DNA of 64,000 nucleotides from Candidatus Coatesiibacteriota bacterium. Its GTDB lineage: Bacteria; JAFGND01. This document shows positions 8,618 to 18,733 of the stretch, in pieces. The stretch spans positions 1 through 64,000 of the forward strand of contig JAFGND010000023.1 in NCBI GenBank assembly GCA_016927185.1. Direction: 5' to 3'. The notes beneath the pieces are model-generated. The model worked only from the letters and a program-made list of their open reading frames with translations, was not told the DNA's origin and ran no database searches. The translations under genes and the position numbers were made by a program. Within the stretch, counting starts at the first letter, position 1. Each line of letters begins with the position of its first letter.

Positions 8618-10224
8618 TGCAAACCCGTTATATTTTTGTTTTGGGAGGAGTTGTAAGCTCTCTTGGCAAGGGAATTGCTTCAGCTTCTATTGCAATGTTG
8701 CTTTCCAGAATGGGTTTGAGTGTAACTTTGCAGAAATTTGATCCTTATATTAATATCGATCCTGGAACTATGAATCCTTATCAACATGGAGAGGTTTTTG
8801 TAACTTCAGATGGAGGTGAAACTGATCTGGATCTTGGTTACTATGAAAGATTTACAGGCATTAATATGACCAAGAACAACAACACTACAGCAGGACAGGT
8901 TTATAACACTATTATTGAAAAAGAGCGAAAAGGTGAATTTCTTGGAGATACCATTCAGGTCATACCTCATATAACAGATGAAATAAAGCGAAAAGTCAAG
9001 TTTGTAGGTACTGGTTTCGATGTCGTTGTTACTGAGATTGGTGGAACAGTAGGAGATATTGAAAGTCTGCCTTTTCTGGAAGCAATAAGACAATTAGCAC
9101 TAGATTTAGGTCGCGAAAATGTTTTATATATACTTGTAACACTTGTCCCTTATATAGAAAGTGCAGGAGAGATTAAAACTAAACCAACTCAACATAGTGT
9201 TCACAGGATAAGGGAGATAGGTATTCAACCTGATATAATAATCTGCAGATCAGAAAAGCATATTTCAGATGAAATAAAGGACAAGATAAGTCTTTTTTGT
9301 AATGTGCAGAAAGATTGCGTTATTGAAGCTCCTAATGTAGAGAATATCTATGAAGTTCCGATTATTTTTGCAGAGCAAAAATTACATTATATAATTACAG
9401 GTAAAATGAGTATTGATCCAAACAGTGATCTTGAAATAAGTGACTGGAATACTTTGGTCAAGCATGCTAATGAAATAAACTCAGTAGTAAAAATTGCTAT
9501 TGCTGGCAAATATACCAAGCTAAAAGATGCCTATAAATCTGTTCTCGCAGCAATAACCCACGCTTCATGGGCTAATGACGTAAAACCAGAAATAATCTGG
9601 ACAGAGTCAGATAGTCTGGTTGAAAATCCTGATCTTCTTGATGAAGCAGATGCTGTTCTTGTCCCCGGAGGATTCGGATTGAGGGGAATGGAAGGCAAAG
9701 TAGCAGCTGCCAAGTATGCTCGCGAAAACAAGATTCCTTATCTTGGATTGTGTCTTGGGCTTCATGCAGCTACTATTTCTTTTTCAAGGGATATATGCAA
9801 ACTCGAAGGTGCTCAAAGTACTGAATTTGACAAGAAGACTCCTCATCCTGTTATTGACTTGCTTCCTCAGCAAAAGGATCTGAAGAAGATGGGAGGGACA
9901 ATGAGATTAGGGCATTATGCATGCCTTCTCTTTTCAGGAACAAAATCACTTGATCTATACGGCACTAATATAGTTTATGAAAGGCACAGACATAGATTTG
10001 AGGTAAACAGCAAATATATAGATATATTGAAAAAAAATGGACTTGTTGTTGCTGGTATAAATCCTGATACAAAACTTGTCGAGATCATAGAAATACATGA
10101 TCATCCATTTTATATAGCTACGCAGTTTCATCCAGAATTCCAGAGTAATCCTCTAAAACCACATCCATTATTCAAAGGATTTATTAGAGCAGCAAAAGAA
10201 AGATCTAATGAAAGAAAAAGATAA
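8617..10224 (+). CDS. pyrG: CTP synthase
   Basis: Makes CTP from UTP with glutamine-derived ammonia. The 535-residue length is normal. The N-terminal synthetase domain has [10 protein letters not shown] (10-19) and the [11 protein letters not shown] block; the C-terminal glutamine amidotransferase has the nucleophile Cys379 in LGLCLGLH and the partner pair His505/Glu507 in HPEF. The nucleophile elbow reads LGLCLGLH where LGICLGMQ is the usual form, a mild departure. Located directly after pyrD, with which it forms a pyrimidine pair, and overlapping rnpA by 17 bases at its end. Confidence 0.97.
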   Translation: MQTRYIFVLGGVVSSLGKGIASASIAMLLSRMGLSVTLQKFDPYINIDPGTMNPYQHGEVFVTSDGGETDLDLGYYERFTGINMTKNNNTTAGQVYNTIIEKERKGEFLGDTIQVIPHITDEIKRKVKFVGTGFDVVVTEIGGTVGDIESLPFLEAIRQLALDLGRENVLYILVTLVPYIESAGEIKTKPTQHSVHRIREIGIQPDIIICRSEKHISDEIKDKISLFCNVQKDCVIEAPNVENIYEVPIIFAEQKLHYIITGKMSIDPNSDLEISDWNTLVKHANEINSVVKIAIAGKYTKLKDAYKSVLAAITHASWANDVKPEIIWTESDSLVENPDLLDEADAVLVPGGFGLRGMEGKVAAAKYARENKIPYLGLCLGLHAATISFSRDICKLEGAQSTEFDKKTPHPVIDLLPQQKDLKKMGGTMRLGHYACLLFSGTKSLDLYGTNIVYERHRHRFEVNSKYIDILKKNGLVVAGINPDTKLVEIIEIHDHPFYIATQFHPEFQSNPLKPHPLFKGFIRAAKERSNERKR

Positions 10225-10555
10225 ATTCATAAGAAAAAAAAGTGATTATGACAGGATTTTTAAAGAGGGAAAAAGAATTTACAATCCTTATTTCTCAATT
10301 TTGTTTACAAAGGCTGATTTAAACTCAAGGCTTGGAATTATACTTAGCAAAAAAACAGGAAATGCTGTTAAAAGGAATCTTATAAAGAGAAGAATAAGAC
10401 ATATTTGGAAAATGGTTGAACCAGTACTGGAATATAAAGCTGATTTTCTCATTATTCCTAAACCAAACATTATCCAGATTTCATTTAATGAAATGAAAAA
10501 CGAAATTCAGAGAAAGTTTTTAAAGGTTTATATTGAAAATTATACGTCTATTTGA
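10208..10555 (+). CDS. rnpA: Ribonuclease P protein component
   Basis: Protein subunit that helps RNase P RNA bind and cleave pre-tRNA leaders. The 115-residue size, the basic character and the RNR-type motif RNLIKRRIR (56-64) identify it, with the usual FxxxF-type N-terminal surface (about 13-34). It overlaps the end of pyrG and is followed by yidD and yidC, the common rnpA-yidD-yidC order. The rpmH gene that normally precedes rnpA is absent here; pyrG takes its place. Confidence 0.93.
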   Translation: MKEKDKFIRKKSDYDRIFKEGKRIYNPYFSILFTKADLNSRLGIILSKKTGNAVKRNLIKRRIRHIWKMVEPVLEYKADFLIIPKPNIIQISFNEMKNEIQRKFLKVYIENYTSI

Positions 10556-10772
10556 TGGATTAATAAGGTTTTTACTGAGGCTTATGATCAGAATTTACAG
10601 GATAACAATTTCACCTCTTCTTCCCCCTTCCTGCATATTTACTCCATCATGTTCCCAATACGCATTTGAGGCACTTTCAAAGTATCACTTATGGAAAAGC
10701 CTTTATTTAATTATTAAAAGGATTTTACGTTGTAATCCCTTTGGAAAAGGAGGATATGATCCTGTTCCATAG
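10533..10772 (+). CDS. yidD: Membrane protein insertion efficiency factor YidD
   Basis: Small peripheral membrane protein linked to YidC-dependent insertion. The family signature [20 protein letters not shown] is complete, followed by the [13 protein letters not shown] ending. The frame can start at TTG 10533 (79 residues, overlapping rnpA by 23 bases) or at ATG 10584 (62 residues). The longer form keeps the amphipathic N-terminal helix usual in the family, so I prefer it, but the start is uncertain. Confidence 0.92.
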   Translation: MKIIRLFDGLIRFLLRLMIRIYRITISPLLPPSCIFTPSCSQYAFEALSKYHLWKSLYLIIKRILRCNPFGKGGYDPVP

Positions 10773-10786
10773 ATCCAGGAGTTGAA

Positions 10787-12469
10787 ATGAATAAGAATTC
10801 CATATTAGCTTTCGTTATTATTTTTGCATTAATTCTTATCTGGAGTTATTTTGGTGGTTTGAATATCACTGGTAAACCTCAATCTCCAGCTCAGAAAAAA
10901 ACTGTAGTCGCAGATGAGAAAGAATCAAAAAAATCAGAAGCAAAAAAAGAGGAAATAAAAAAGGAGAAAAAAACTGAGCTTGTTGAAGCAGATACTTCAA
11001 AGGCTATTAACAAGAAAAAAGCTGTAACCGAAGAAATAGAAGTAAAGACTGATCTCTGGACAGCAGTTTTATCAAATAAAGGCGGTATTATATATAGCTA
11101 TAAACTTAACAAATACAAAGTTGCAGATAAAGATATTCCAGTGGAACTTAGAGGAAATATTGCAATTGTCTCCAAAAAAGGAGATGAAAATGACAAGGAA
11201 ACTGTTTATGAGATTTCCAGGGAAGGAGATATTGAAAAAGACCATCTGAAAATTACCTTTACTGATTCACAAAGGAATATCCAGAAAATATACACTTTTT
11301 ATAGGGGGAAGTATCATTTCTCACTAGAAATAAAAGCTCCTGCAGAATATGAATATCAGGTATTAAATAGAGGTTCCATGGATTTTGCAGAAAAAATGCA
11401 TGATCAGGAAATTCAGAATACTTATTTCTATTCATACTACCAGGCTGGAAATTATGATTATTTTTCATTGAGCGACTTTAAAAAGAAGTATCAAGAAGAG
11501 TTTAACCAGCTTAAATGGCTTGCTTTCAGAACGAAGTACTTCCTTACAGTAATGGAAGTCTCTCATACTCAGAATCTTCCAGGAAGCGTATCAGTAAGAG
11601 AAGCAGATTTATCTCCAATAACAAATAATGATGAACTTGCAAAGATAGCACAATCTGTTTTAACACCCTATACCTTGGGTTTTGTTGCAAGTGGTGTTTC
11701 TCAATTCAAGATATTCATGGGACCAGCAGATTATAATCTTCTAAAGAAAGACTATGGCGAATGGTATAAAGTAATTGACTTTGGATGGCCAGTCATAAGA
11801 AATATTAGCCCATATCTTTTGAAATTTATGGAGTTTTTATATTCATTCATACCTCATTATGGATGGGTTATTATAATTTTTTCTATCCTTATGAAATTTG
11901 CATTTTATCCATTGACTCACAAATCGATGAAAAGCATGGCACAAATGAAGGAAGTTCAGCCTAAAATTGATGCCCTCAAGGAAAGATATAAGAATGATCC
12001 AAAGAAGATGCAGGAAGAGACATTCAAACTGTACAAGGAGCATGGTTTCAATCCAATGGGCGGATGTCTTCCTCTATTTGTACAAATGCCGGTATTTTTT
12101 GCATTGTACAGGGTGTTGTCATCATCTATTGAATTAAGACAGGCAGGATTCCTTTGGATAAAAGACCTGTCATCACCTGACATTCTATTCAATTTCGGAG
12201 TAACCTTACCTTTGGTTGGTTCAGAATTTCATCTTCTTCCTTTATTAATGGGACTGACGATGTTCTGGCAGCAGAAAATGACTATTACTGATCCAAAACA
12301 GAAAATGATGGTTTATTTCATGCCAGTATTCATGACATTTATTTTTTATTCCATACCTTCTGGTTTGGTGTTATATTGGTTTGTAAATTCAATCCTGTCA
12401 CTTGGAGAGCAGTATATATCCGAGTGGAGAAAGAAAAACAAAGTAGAAGAAAATGAAATGAATCAATAA
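10787..12469 (+). CDS. yidC: Membrane protein insertase YidC
   Basis: Inserts and folds inner-membrane proteins, alone or with SecYEG. It has the diderm-type architecture: an N-terminal membrane segment (about 7-25), a Lys/Glu-rich linker (about 30-85), a large periplasmic beta domain (to about 335) and a C-terminal Oxa1-type insertase core with five membrane segments (from about 340), including FMEFLYSFIPHYGWVII and GGCLPLFVQMPVFFALYR. AGGAG precedes the ATG. The large periplasmic domain supports a Gram-negative cell plan. Last gene of the pyrD-pyrG-rnpA-yidD-yidC run. Confidence 0.96.
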   Translation: MNKNSILAFVIIFALILIWSYFGGLNITGKPQSPAQKKTVVADEKESKKSEAKKEEIKKEKKTELVEADTSKAINKKKAVTEEIEVKTDLWTAVLSNKGGIIYSYKLNKYKVADKDIPVELRGNIAIVSKKGDENDKETVYEISREGDIEKDHLKITFTDSQRNIQKIYTFYRGKYHFSLEIKAPAEYEYQVLNRGSMDFAEKMHDQEIQNTYFYSYYQAGNYDYFSLSDFKKKYQEEFNQLKWLAFRTKYFLTVMEVSHTQNLPGSVSVREADLSPITNNDELAKIAQSVLTPYTLGFVASGVSQFKIFMGPADYNLLKKDYGEWYKVIDFGWPVIRNISPYLLKFMEFLYSFIPHYGWVIIIFSILMKFAFYPLTHKSMKSMAQMKEVQPKIDALKERYKNDPKKMQEETFKLYKEHGFNPMGGCLPLFVQMPVFFALYRVLSSSIELRQAGFLWIKDLSSPDILFNFGVTLPLVGSEFHLLPLLMGLTMFWQQKMTITDPKQKMMVYFMPVFMTFIFYSIPSGLVLYWFVNSILSLGEQYISEWRKKNKVEENEMNQ

Positions 12470-12489
12470 AATTAGGATCAGTTTTTTCT

Positions 12490-14145
12490 CTACTTTAACA
12501 TAGGCATATTAATATTTTTTTCTTTGGCACATTCAATAGCCAATTCATAGCCTGCATCAGCATGCCTAACAACACCACTCCCAGAATCATTATTCAAGAC
12601 TCTATGCAATTTTTCTTCAGTCAGCTCAGAACCATCAACGCATATTACAACACCTGAATGTATAGAATATCCTATTCCAACTCCTCCTCCATGATGCAAT
12701 GATACCCAGGTTGCTCCACCTGCTACATTAAGCATAGCATTAAGAACTGGCCAGTCAGCAATTGCATCAGAACCATCTTTCATGGCTTCTGTTTCCCTGT
12801 ATGGAGAAGCTACTGATCCCGTATCATGATGATCTCTTCCAATAACTATAGGTGCTGAAAGCTCACCTTTTCTTACCATATGATTGAAAATCAATCCCAT
12901 TTCTTCTCTTTCACCATATTTTAACCAGCAAATCCTTGAAGGTAGACCTTGAAACTTGATTCTCGATTGTGCTAGTTCCAGCCATTTTTTTAGATGCAAG
13001 TTATCCGGATATATCTCAAGCAATTTCCTGTCTGTCTTGAAAATATCTTCTGGATCACCAGAAAGTGCAGCCCATCTGAAAGGTCCACTTCCTATTGAAA
13101 ACAAGTCTCTAATATAGGCTGGTACATAACCAATAATCTCGAAAGAATCTTCATATCCTCCTTGCTTTGCGAAATTTCTAATATTATTGCCATACTCAAA
13201 AACCTTGCATCCTGCTTTCTGGAAACCAACCATAGCTTCAACATGTACAGCCATACTGGAAAGGCTTTCCTTGATGTATCTTTCTTTGTCTTTCTTTCTT
13301 AATGCATTAGCTTCTTCATATGTGTAACCTTTTGGATAATAACCATTTAATGGATCATGTGCTGCTGTCTGATCCGTTACTATATCAGGAAGGTCATTGT
13401 ATCTTAATATCTCAGGAAATATATCAGCAGCATTTCCCAGAAGTCCAATTGAAATAGCTTTTCCATTACTTAATGCCTCACTTTTTAATTTCAGTGCTTC
13501 TTCAAGACTATAAGCTATTACATCACAATATTTCTCACGAATTTTTTTCTGGATTTGTGCCTCATTAATCTCTACAACTATAGCAACACCATCGTTCATT
13601 GTTACTGCAAGTGGTTGTGCTCCACCCATTTCTCCCAATCCTGCAGTTAAAACCCATTTTCCCTTGAGAGTATCTCCAAACTCTTTTTTAGCTACGGCTC
13701 CAAGAGTTTCATATGTTCCCTGGAGTATCCCCTGAGTCCCGATGTAAATCCATGATCCTGCCGTCATTTGACCATATACTGTTAATCCCATTGATTCAAG
13801 TTTCCAGAATTCATCCCAATTAGCCCAATGAGGTACAAGTAAGGAATTGGTAATAAGAACTCTCGGTGCCCATTCATGTGTCTTGAATACAGCAACTGGT
13901 TTTCCACTTTGCATCAGTAGAGTTTCGTCTGAATCAAGATTTCTGAGTGAATCGACTATTTTATCGAAAGCTTCCCAGGATCTTGCAGCTCTTCCTGTCC
14001 CTCCATAAACAATAAGATTATCAGGATCTTTTGCTACTTCTGGATCCAGATTGTTCATTAACATTCTCATTGGTGCTTCAATCTGCCATGTCTTGCAGCT
14101 AATAGAAGAACCATGTGGGGAATGGATTATCCTTTTTGAAGACAT
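12490..14145 (-). CDS. hutU: Urocanate hydratase
   Basis: Second step of histidine degradation, urocanate to imidazolonepropionate, using NAD+ as electrophile. The 551-residue length and the motifs [11 protein letters not shown], the NAD-binding [10 protein letters not shown] and VVGFQ/GSGPFRW-type blocks match the family throughout. AGGAGG lies upstream of the ATG. No hutH, hutI or formimidoyl-glutamate gene is nearby, so it is an isolated catabolic gene here; the partners would have to be elsewhere in the genome. Confidence 0.95.
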   Translation of the reverse strand: MSSKRIIHSPHGSSISCKTWQIEAPMRMLMNNLDPEVAKDPDNLIVYGGTGRAARSWEAFDKIVDSLRNLDSDETLLMQSGKPVAVFKTHEWAPRVLITNSLLVPHWANWDEFWKLESMGLTVYGQMTAGSWIYIGTQGILQGTYETLGAVAKKEFGDTLKGKWVLTAGLGEMGGAQPLAVTMNDGVAIVVEINEAQIQKKIREKYCDVIAYSLEEALKLKSEALSNGKAISIGLLGNAADIFPEILRYNDLPDIVTDQTAAHDPLNGYYPKGYTYEEANALRKKDKERYIKESLSSMAVHVEAMVGFQKAGCKVFEYGNNIRNFAKQGGYEDSFEIIGYVPAYIRDLFSIGSGPFRWAALSGDPEDIFKTDRKLLEIYPDNLHLKKWLELAQSRIKFQGLPSRICWLKYGEREEMGLIFNHMVRKGELSAPIVIGRDHHDTGSVASPYRETEAMKDGSDAIADWPVLNAMLNVAGGATWVSLHHGGGVGIGYSIHSGVVICVDGSELTEEKLHRVLNNDSGSGVVRHADAGYELAIECAKEKNINMPMLK

Positions 14146-14219
14146 ATTGTTACCTCCTAAAAATCAAATTAATGCGGATTGACAAGTTGCAAGATTTGTC
14201 AAGAATTTGATTTGCATAT

Positions 14220-15872
14220 TTATTTTTCCAATGTCTTGAGATGTTTATCGAACTGGTTATAATATTCTTTATATTCTGGTAAATTTGCCAGCCTTTTCAT
14301 ATAGAATTTTGCTTCTTCATTCTTGTTTTCCAGAAGCAGAGAGGCAATCAAAGCAGGATAAGCTCTATTAAAATTTGTATCCATTTCAATAATCTTCTTA
14401 AAGATCTTTTCTGATTTTTCATAAGATTTAGTTCTGTAATAAACAAAACCCAATGTATATAGAGAATTGATACCAGTAGCAGGCTTGCTAGAGTATGAGA
14501 ATATAATAAACGAAATTGTCAGTAAAATCGAGGGAATAGCTTTATAATATTCTTTTCTTCTCAACCATTGAATAACATCTCTTGCTCCTCTGGCTGCAAG
14601 GAAAGCAACTATGGGAACCAGATAAAGCCTGTATCTGTCACTAACATAAAATATAAGCAAGAATGCTGCAAGTATAAGTAAGGAAACTAATACAGGATAT
14701 AACTTGCTTAATGCATTTCTGTCCTGAAATATTGATATAAGTGATATTGCGGCAAGAGGAAAAAGGTAACCCCAATTTAGAAAAAAAACAGACAGAAGTG
14801 GAAGAAATTCTTTCCTTTCAAGTTCCATATCATAGATTAGTATTGTCTCTGCTGGTCTGGCTAACAATAGTAATTTCTTAAAAACAAGCTTCAGCCATTT
14901 ACAAGGATGCGAAAAAATGAAATCCAGTCCTTTTCGCCAGAAATAATTATCTGCTTCCCATATAGAAAGATTCCTTCCTGAATTTCTTGAAGCATATGTT
15001 TGCATATCTCTGATCTGGGTTTTAATATCATCTGATATCCCAGATATAGTTGTATAATCACCTTTTGAATTCTGGTTGTTTCCAGTATAAAATGTAATTC
15101 CCCCGTTTGGAACACTGAAAGTGAATTTTTTTGTTTTCGTGAGATTATAAAAACAAAAAGGCAACAGGCATAACAAGGTTATTATCAATGGTAATACTCT
15201 GAATAAATGCCTTTTGAATTTACTATGATGATTTACTTTTCTCAAAAAAATATCAAGTTCAAGTATTAAAATAATAGGTAGAAACTGCCCTCTTATAAGA
15301 ATACACAAACCTCCAAAAATACCGTAAACTATCAAAAAAACCAGCTTGGATTCCTGTCTTATCATATAGTACAATAGCAGAAAACATGATAATAAGAATA
15401 TTGAGAAGATTTCTGGAAGAATTTTAATTGTATAATAAGCATAGGGCAGATAGAGGATTACAAATACGCAACTTAAAAATGATATTCTCTTTCCATCTAG
15501 TTTTTGCCATAATTCGAATAAAACCAAAATTGTCATTATAGCAATAATAGAATTTACTAAATATGCATAAATCAAATCTGGTCCAGTAATTTTTGTTATA
15601 AGAGCAAGAAACAGTGTATACAATGGAGCAGTATAAAGGAAATCAGGAATAGGTTTTCCCATATGACCTATTGAAACTGCTAATTCCCAATAGTATTCAG
15701 AATCTACAACAAGGATTTTTGCAAAAGGTGAATTCCTTATGTAATATACAACAACAAACAAGAATAAGATAGTTGAAATAGCAGCTATTAAAAAGGAAAA
15801 TGGAACTCTTTCTTCTGCAAATGAAGCCAATGATTTGGGAATTCCCTTCATTTTTTCTCTCAGGTTAATCAT
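14220..15872 (-). CDS. Polytopic GT-C/PMT-type glycosyltransferase-like protein with TPR-like tail
   Basis: A 550-residue protein with about ten hydrophobic segments between residues 25 and 450. The first extracytoplasmic loop carries an acidic pair (VVDSEYYWELA), as in GT-C/GT39-type glycosyltransferases that use polyprenyl-linked sugars. After the last membrane segments, residues about 465-545 form two TPR-like units (LYTLGFVYYRTKSYEKSEKI and the following repeat). It follows citF with a 118-base gap and may or may not share its transcript. The donor and acceptor are unknown; a glycan-remodelling role at the cell surface is inference. Confidence 0.65.
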   Translation of the reverse strand: MINLREKMKGIPKSLASFAEERVPFSFLIAAISTILFLFVVVYYIRNSPFAKILVVDSEYYWELAVSIGHMGKPIPDFLYTAPLYTLFLALITKITGPDLIYAYLVNSIIAIMTILVLFELWQKLDGKRISFLSCVFVILYLPYAYYTIKILPEIFSIFLLSCFLLLYYMIRQESKLVFLIVYGIFGGLCILIRGQFLPIILILELDIFLRKVNHHSKFKRHLFRVLPLIITLLCLLPFCFYNLTKTKKFTFSVPNGGITFYTGNNQNSKGDYTTISGISDDIKTQIRDMQTYASRNSGRNLSIWEADNYFWRKGLDFIFSHPCKWLKLVFKKLLLLARPAETILIYDMELERKEFLPLLSVFFLNWGYLFPLAAISLISIFQDRNALSKLYPVLVSLLILAAFLLIFYVSDRYRLYLVPIVAFLAARGARDVIQWLRRKEYYKAIPSILLTISFIIFSYSSKPATGINSLYTLGFVYYRTKSYEKSEKIFKKIIEMDTNFNRAYPALIASLLLENKNEEAKFYMKRLANLPEYKEYYNQFDKHLKTLEK

Positions 15873-15990
15873 CTATTAATAGGAAAATCAGCCTGTTATG
15901 AAGCAGACTGTAAAAACCTTCAAGATACCCATGTATAATGTCCTTTAGGTGAATGTTATTGTTCAAAAAACTTAAGGGGACCTGCTTTTA

Positions 15991-17553
15991 TCAATCACAT
16001 TTTAAAGCTTTTATCGTATCAATTATTGTTCCATCTCGATATTCAACCAGGGCAACTATCCTGTCTTCAAACTCCACTTCTTCCGGTTTATCAGTAAGTT
16101 TCTCCACATCTTCTTTTATTTCATGTATATCTCTTATTGGAAGTTTGCTTTTCTTCATGAATTCAATCAAGTCAGATCTTTGAGGATTTATTGCAATACC
16201 TCTCTCGGTTACAATTACATCAACACTTTCTCCAGGAGTAATCACTGTATGAACCTTATCTACAATACTTGGAACCCTTGCCCTGAAACTTGGGCAAACA
16301 ATAATAGTCAATTTTGCTCCAGCTGCAGTATCTGGATGACCACCGCTTGCACCCATAAGGACTCCAGTATTACTTGTCATGACATTAACATTGAAATCAG
16401 CATCTACCTGAAGCGCAGCAAGGATTACTATATCGAGATTATTGACAACACAATTCTTTGTGAATGGATCGCTGTAGTATGTAGCTGGAATTTCAATATG
16501 ACGAGGATTCTTTGCGATTGATTTAGCAACAACAGCATCAAAACTCTGAACATCAAATAAGGTATTCAGATAGCCTTCTTCAAGCAATTCAACCATATAG
16601 GAAGTTATGCCACCTATACCAAAAGATCCTTTTATGTTTCTTTCTTTCATTGCTTCTTTCATGAATTTTGCAGCTGCAAGACTTGCTCCTCCTGCCCCAA
16701 CCTGGAAACTCATTCCTTCCATGAAATATGGAGTCCTGGCTATGAAATCTGAAGCTGATTGAGCTATTGCAAGATCTATGGGATTCTTGGTAATTCTTGT
16801 GCTACCTGTAGCAATTTTCGCTGGATTTCCTATCCTGTCTACTTTTACAACAAAATCAACCTGCCATTCTGGTATACTAGCTGGATGCAGTGGGTAATCA
16901 ACAATATTATCTGTTACAATAACTGTTTTGTCAGCATAAAGGGCATCGACCATTGCATATCCAAGACTTCCACATGCCGATGGTCCTTCTATTCCATTTG
17001 AATTGCCTAATATATCAGAAGAAGGAGCAGCAACAAATGCAATATCTATTGGGACTTCTCCCAAGGCTATGGATCTAGCTCTCCCTCCATGTGTTCTTAT
17101 TACAGCAGGTATCTTTAGTTTCCCATCGGTTATGAATTTTCCCAATTTTTCCCTGAGTCCGCTGGTAAATATTCTTGAAACTGTTCCATTCTCGATATAT
17201 TTTATCAATCCATCATGAGAGCTTGTTAATGATGATGAAAAAACAGTTATATCCTTGATTCGCATCTCATTAACAGCTGCTATCACCTGCATCAGGGTTT
17301 CATCGCCTGCTCTGAAATGATGATGAAAGGATAAAGTCATGCCATCTTTTATATTACATCTCTCTAATGCAGTTTTTATATCCGGAAGAAGTTTTTCTAT
17401 CCCTTTTCCTATGCCGTAACAAGCTCTTGCATGAAGATGCTTTGACTGAGTTTTTTTTATGTATTCCCAGACACCTTGATACGGTATCAAATCTCCAATT
17501 CCTTCGACGAATTCAGGGATTTCTCTTCCCAATGAGTTCTTGATCATTTTCAT
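15991..17553 (-). CDS. citF: Citrate lyase alpha subunit (citrate:acetyl-ACP transferase)
   Basis: Transfers citrate onto the acyl carrier subunit, releasing acetyl-ACP acetate. The 520-residue length and the CitF-wide features (DGMTLSFHHHFR, the VIRTHGGRAR block, GGHPDTAAGAKL, and the ending with TERGIAINPQR) are all present. Together with CitD and CitE it forms the cytoplasmic lyase that splits citrate to acetate and oxaloacetate. The ATG follows the citE stop by one base, with GGAGG inside the end of citE. Confidence 0.94.
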   Translation of the reverse strand: MKMIKNSLGREIPEFVEGIGDLIPYQGVWEYIKKTQSKHLHARACYGIGKGIEKLLPDIKTALERCNIKDGMTLSFHHHFRAGDETLMQVIAAVNEMRIKDITVFSSSLTSSHDGLIKYIENGTVSRIFTSGLREKLGKFITDGKLKIPAVIRTHGGRARSIALGEVPIDIAFVAAPSSDILGNSNGIEGPSACGSLGYAMVDALYADKTVIVTDNIVDYPLHPASIPEWQVDFVVKVDRIGNPAKIATGSTRITKNPIDLAIAQSASDFIARTPYFMEGMSFQVGAGGASLAAAKFMKEAMKERNIKGSFGIGGITSYMVELLEEGYLNTLFDVQSFDAVVAKSIAKNPRHIEIPATYYSDPFTKNCVVNNLDIVILAALQVDADFNVNVMTSNTGVLMGASGGHPDTAAGAKLTIIVCPSFRARVPSIVDKVHTVITPGESVDVIVTERGIAINPQRSDLIEFMKKSKLPIRDIHEIKEDVEKLTDKPEEVEFEDRIVALVEYRDGTIIDTIKALKCD

Positions 17554-17554
17554 T

Positions 17555-18448
17555 TCATGAAACCTCCATCAGTTCTGGATATTCATAATATTCTGCTTGA
17601 TTAAGGATAATTTGAGCTCTTTTAACAACAGGAGCATCTACCATTTTCCCATCAATCGAAAAAACCCCTTTTCCTTGTGAAACTGCTTCTTCATATGCCT
17701 TGATAATTCTCTTTGCTCTCTGAACATCCTTTGGATCTGGCTTGAAGACTTTATGTACAACTATGATTTGTCTTGGATTGATAACAGCCTTGCCTGAGAA
17801 ACCAAGGGTTTTTATCATCATGGTTTCCTTTCTCAAGCCTTCTTCATCATTGACATCTGCGAAAACAGTATCAAGAACATCTATTCCTGATGCTTTTCCT
17901 GCCATTACTATTCTTGTTCTTGCATAATGAAGTTCTTCTCCCTCATCAGTTTTTTTTATGCCCATGTCAGCTGTCAAATCCTGGCCTCCAATGCTTATTG
18001 CAGTAACCCTGGGGCTGCTTCTGGCAATGGAAAAGGCGTTTTCAACTCCTCTTGCTGTTTCTATTAATGGATGAATTTCGATACTTCCAGACTCTATATC
18101 ATGTTTTTTTTCCAGTGCATCAAGTATTGAAGATAGAATTATTACATCTTCCTCTTGCTCTACCTTGGGAAGTCTTATTGAATCTGGTTTTGAAGGAATT
18201 ATAATTTCAAGATCATCCTTGAAAAAAGGTGAGCTTATTGGATTGATTCTTACCACTTTTTCTGTTTTACCAAAGTTCAAGTTTTTTAATACTGCTCTTA
18301 CTAGAAATCTTGCAGAATCTTTTTCCGAAACAGCAACTGCATCTTCCAGGTCCATCAAGACACTATCAGCACCATGAACAGGGGAATGCTGAAGCATGGC
18401 AGCATTATTTCCAGGAATATATAAGCATGTTCTTCTCAAGCGCATCAT
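17555..18448 (-). CDS. citE: Citrate lyase beta subunit (citryl-ACP lyase)
   Basis: Cleaves citryl-ACP to acetyl-ACP and oxaloacetate. The 297-residue protein starts LRRTCLYIPGNN and has the HpcH/HpaI-CitE fold markers: MDLEDAVA (Mg2+ ligand region), VRINPI, LIETARGVENAF (catalytic Glu), ISIGGQDLTADMG and the C-terminal AVINPRQI. CitE-like paralogs in other pathways exist, but the tight fit between citD and citF makes the assignment secure. Confidence 0.94.
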   Translation of the reverse strand: MMRLRRTCLYIPGNNAAMLQHSPVHGADSVLMDLEDAVAVSEKDSARFLVRAVLKNLNFGKTEKVVRINPISSPFFKDDLEIIIPSKPDSIRLPKVEQEEDVIILSSILDALEKKHDIESGSIEIHPLIETARGVENAFSIARSSPRVTAISIGGQDLTADMGIKKTDEGEELHYARTRIVMAGKASGIDVLDTVFADVNDEEGLRKETMMIKTLGFSGKAVINPRQIIVVHKVFKPDPKDVQRAKRIIKAYEEAVSQGKGVFSIDGKMVDAPVVKRAQIILNQAEYYEYPELMEVS

Positions 18449-18449
18449 A

Positions 18450-18716
18450 TTAATCTCCTTTCATAGAGCGTGAAAGTGCTGTCAGCAATCTTGCCTCCAG
18501 AATACACGGCAGGGAACCATTATCTTGAATTCTGAAAATCCCGTTCTTGATACCTTCTCGTTCAATAATAGATTTAATCTGTTTTCTTATCTTGTCTCCA
18601 TAAAGTATTTCAACAGATGAAGCAATTTCAATTGTTAAATCATCTGAAGGTTCAATTTGTATAAGAACATCTGAACTTTCCAGTGTTCCAGCTTGAGCTA
18701 CTTTGCTTATTTCCAT
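18450..18716 (-). CDS. citD: Citrate lyase gamma subunit (acyl carrier protein)
   Basis: Carries the phosphoribosyl-dephospho-CoA prosthetic group on a serine. The 88-residue protein has the modification site AGTLESSDVLIQI at residues 9-21 and the C-terminal LEARLLTALSR helix. AAGGAG precedes the ATG. The attachment and acetylation enzymes (CitX, CitG, CitC) are not in the window and must lie elsewhere if the enzyme is active. The gene follows the slipin gene by 17 bases, so slipin, citD, citE and citF look co-transcribed. Confidence 0.92.
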   Translation of the reverse strand: MEISKVAQAGTLESSDVLIQIEPSDDLTIEIASSVEILYGDKIRKQIKSIIEREGIKNGIFRIQDNGSLPCILEARLLTALSRSMKGD

Positions 18717-18733
18717 CTCGTCTCCTTGTGGTG

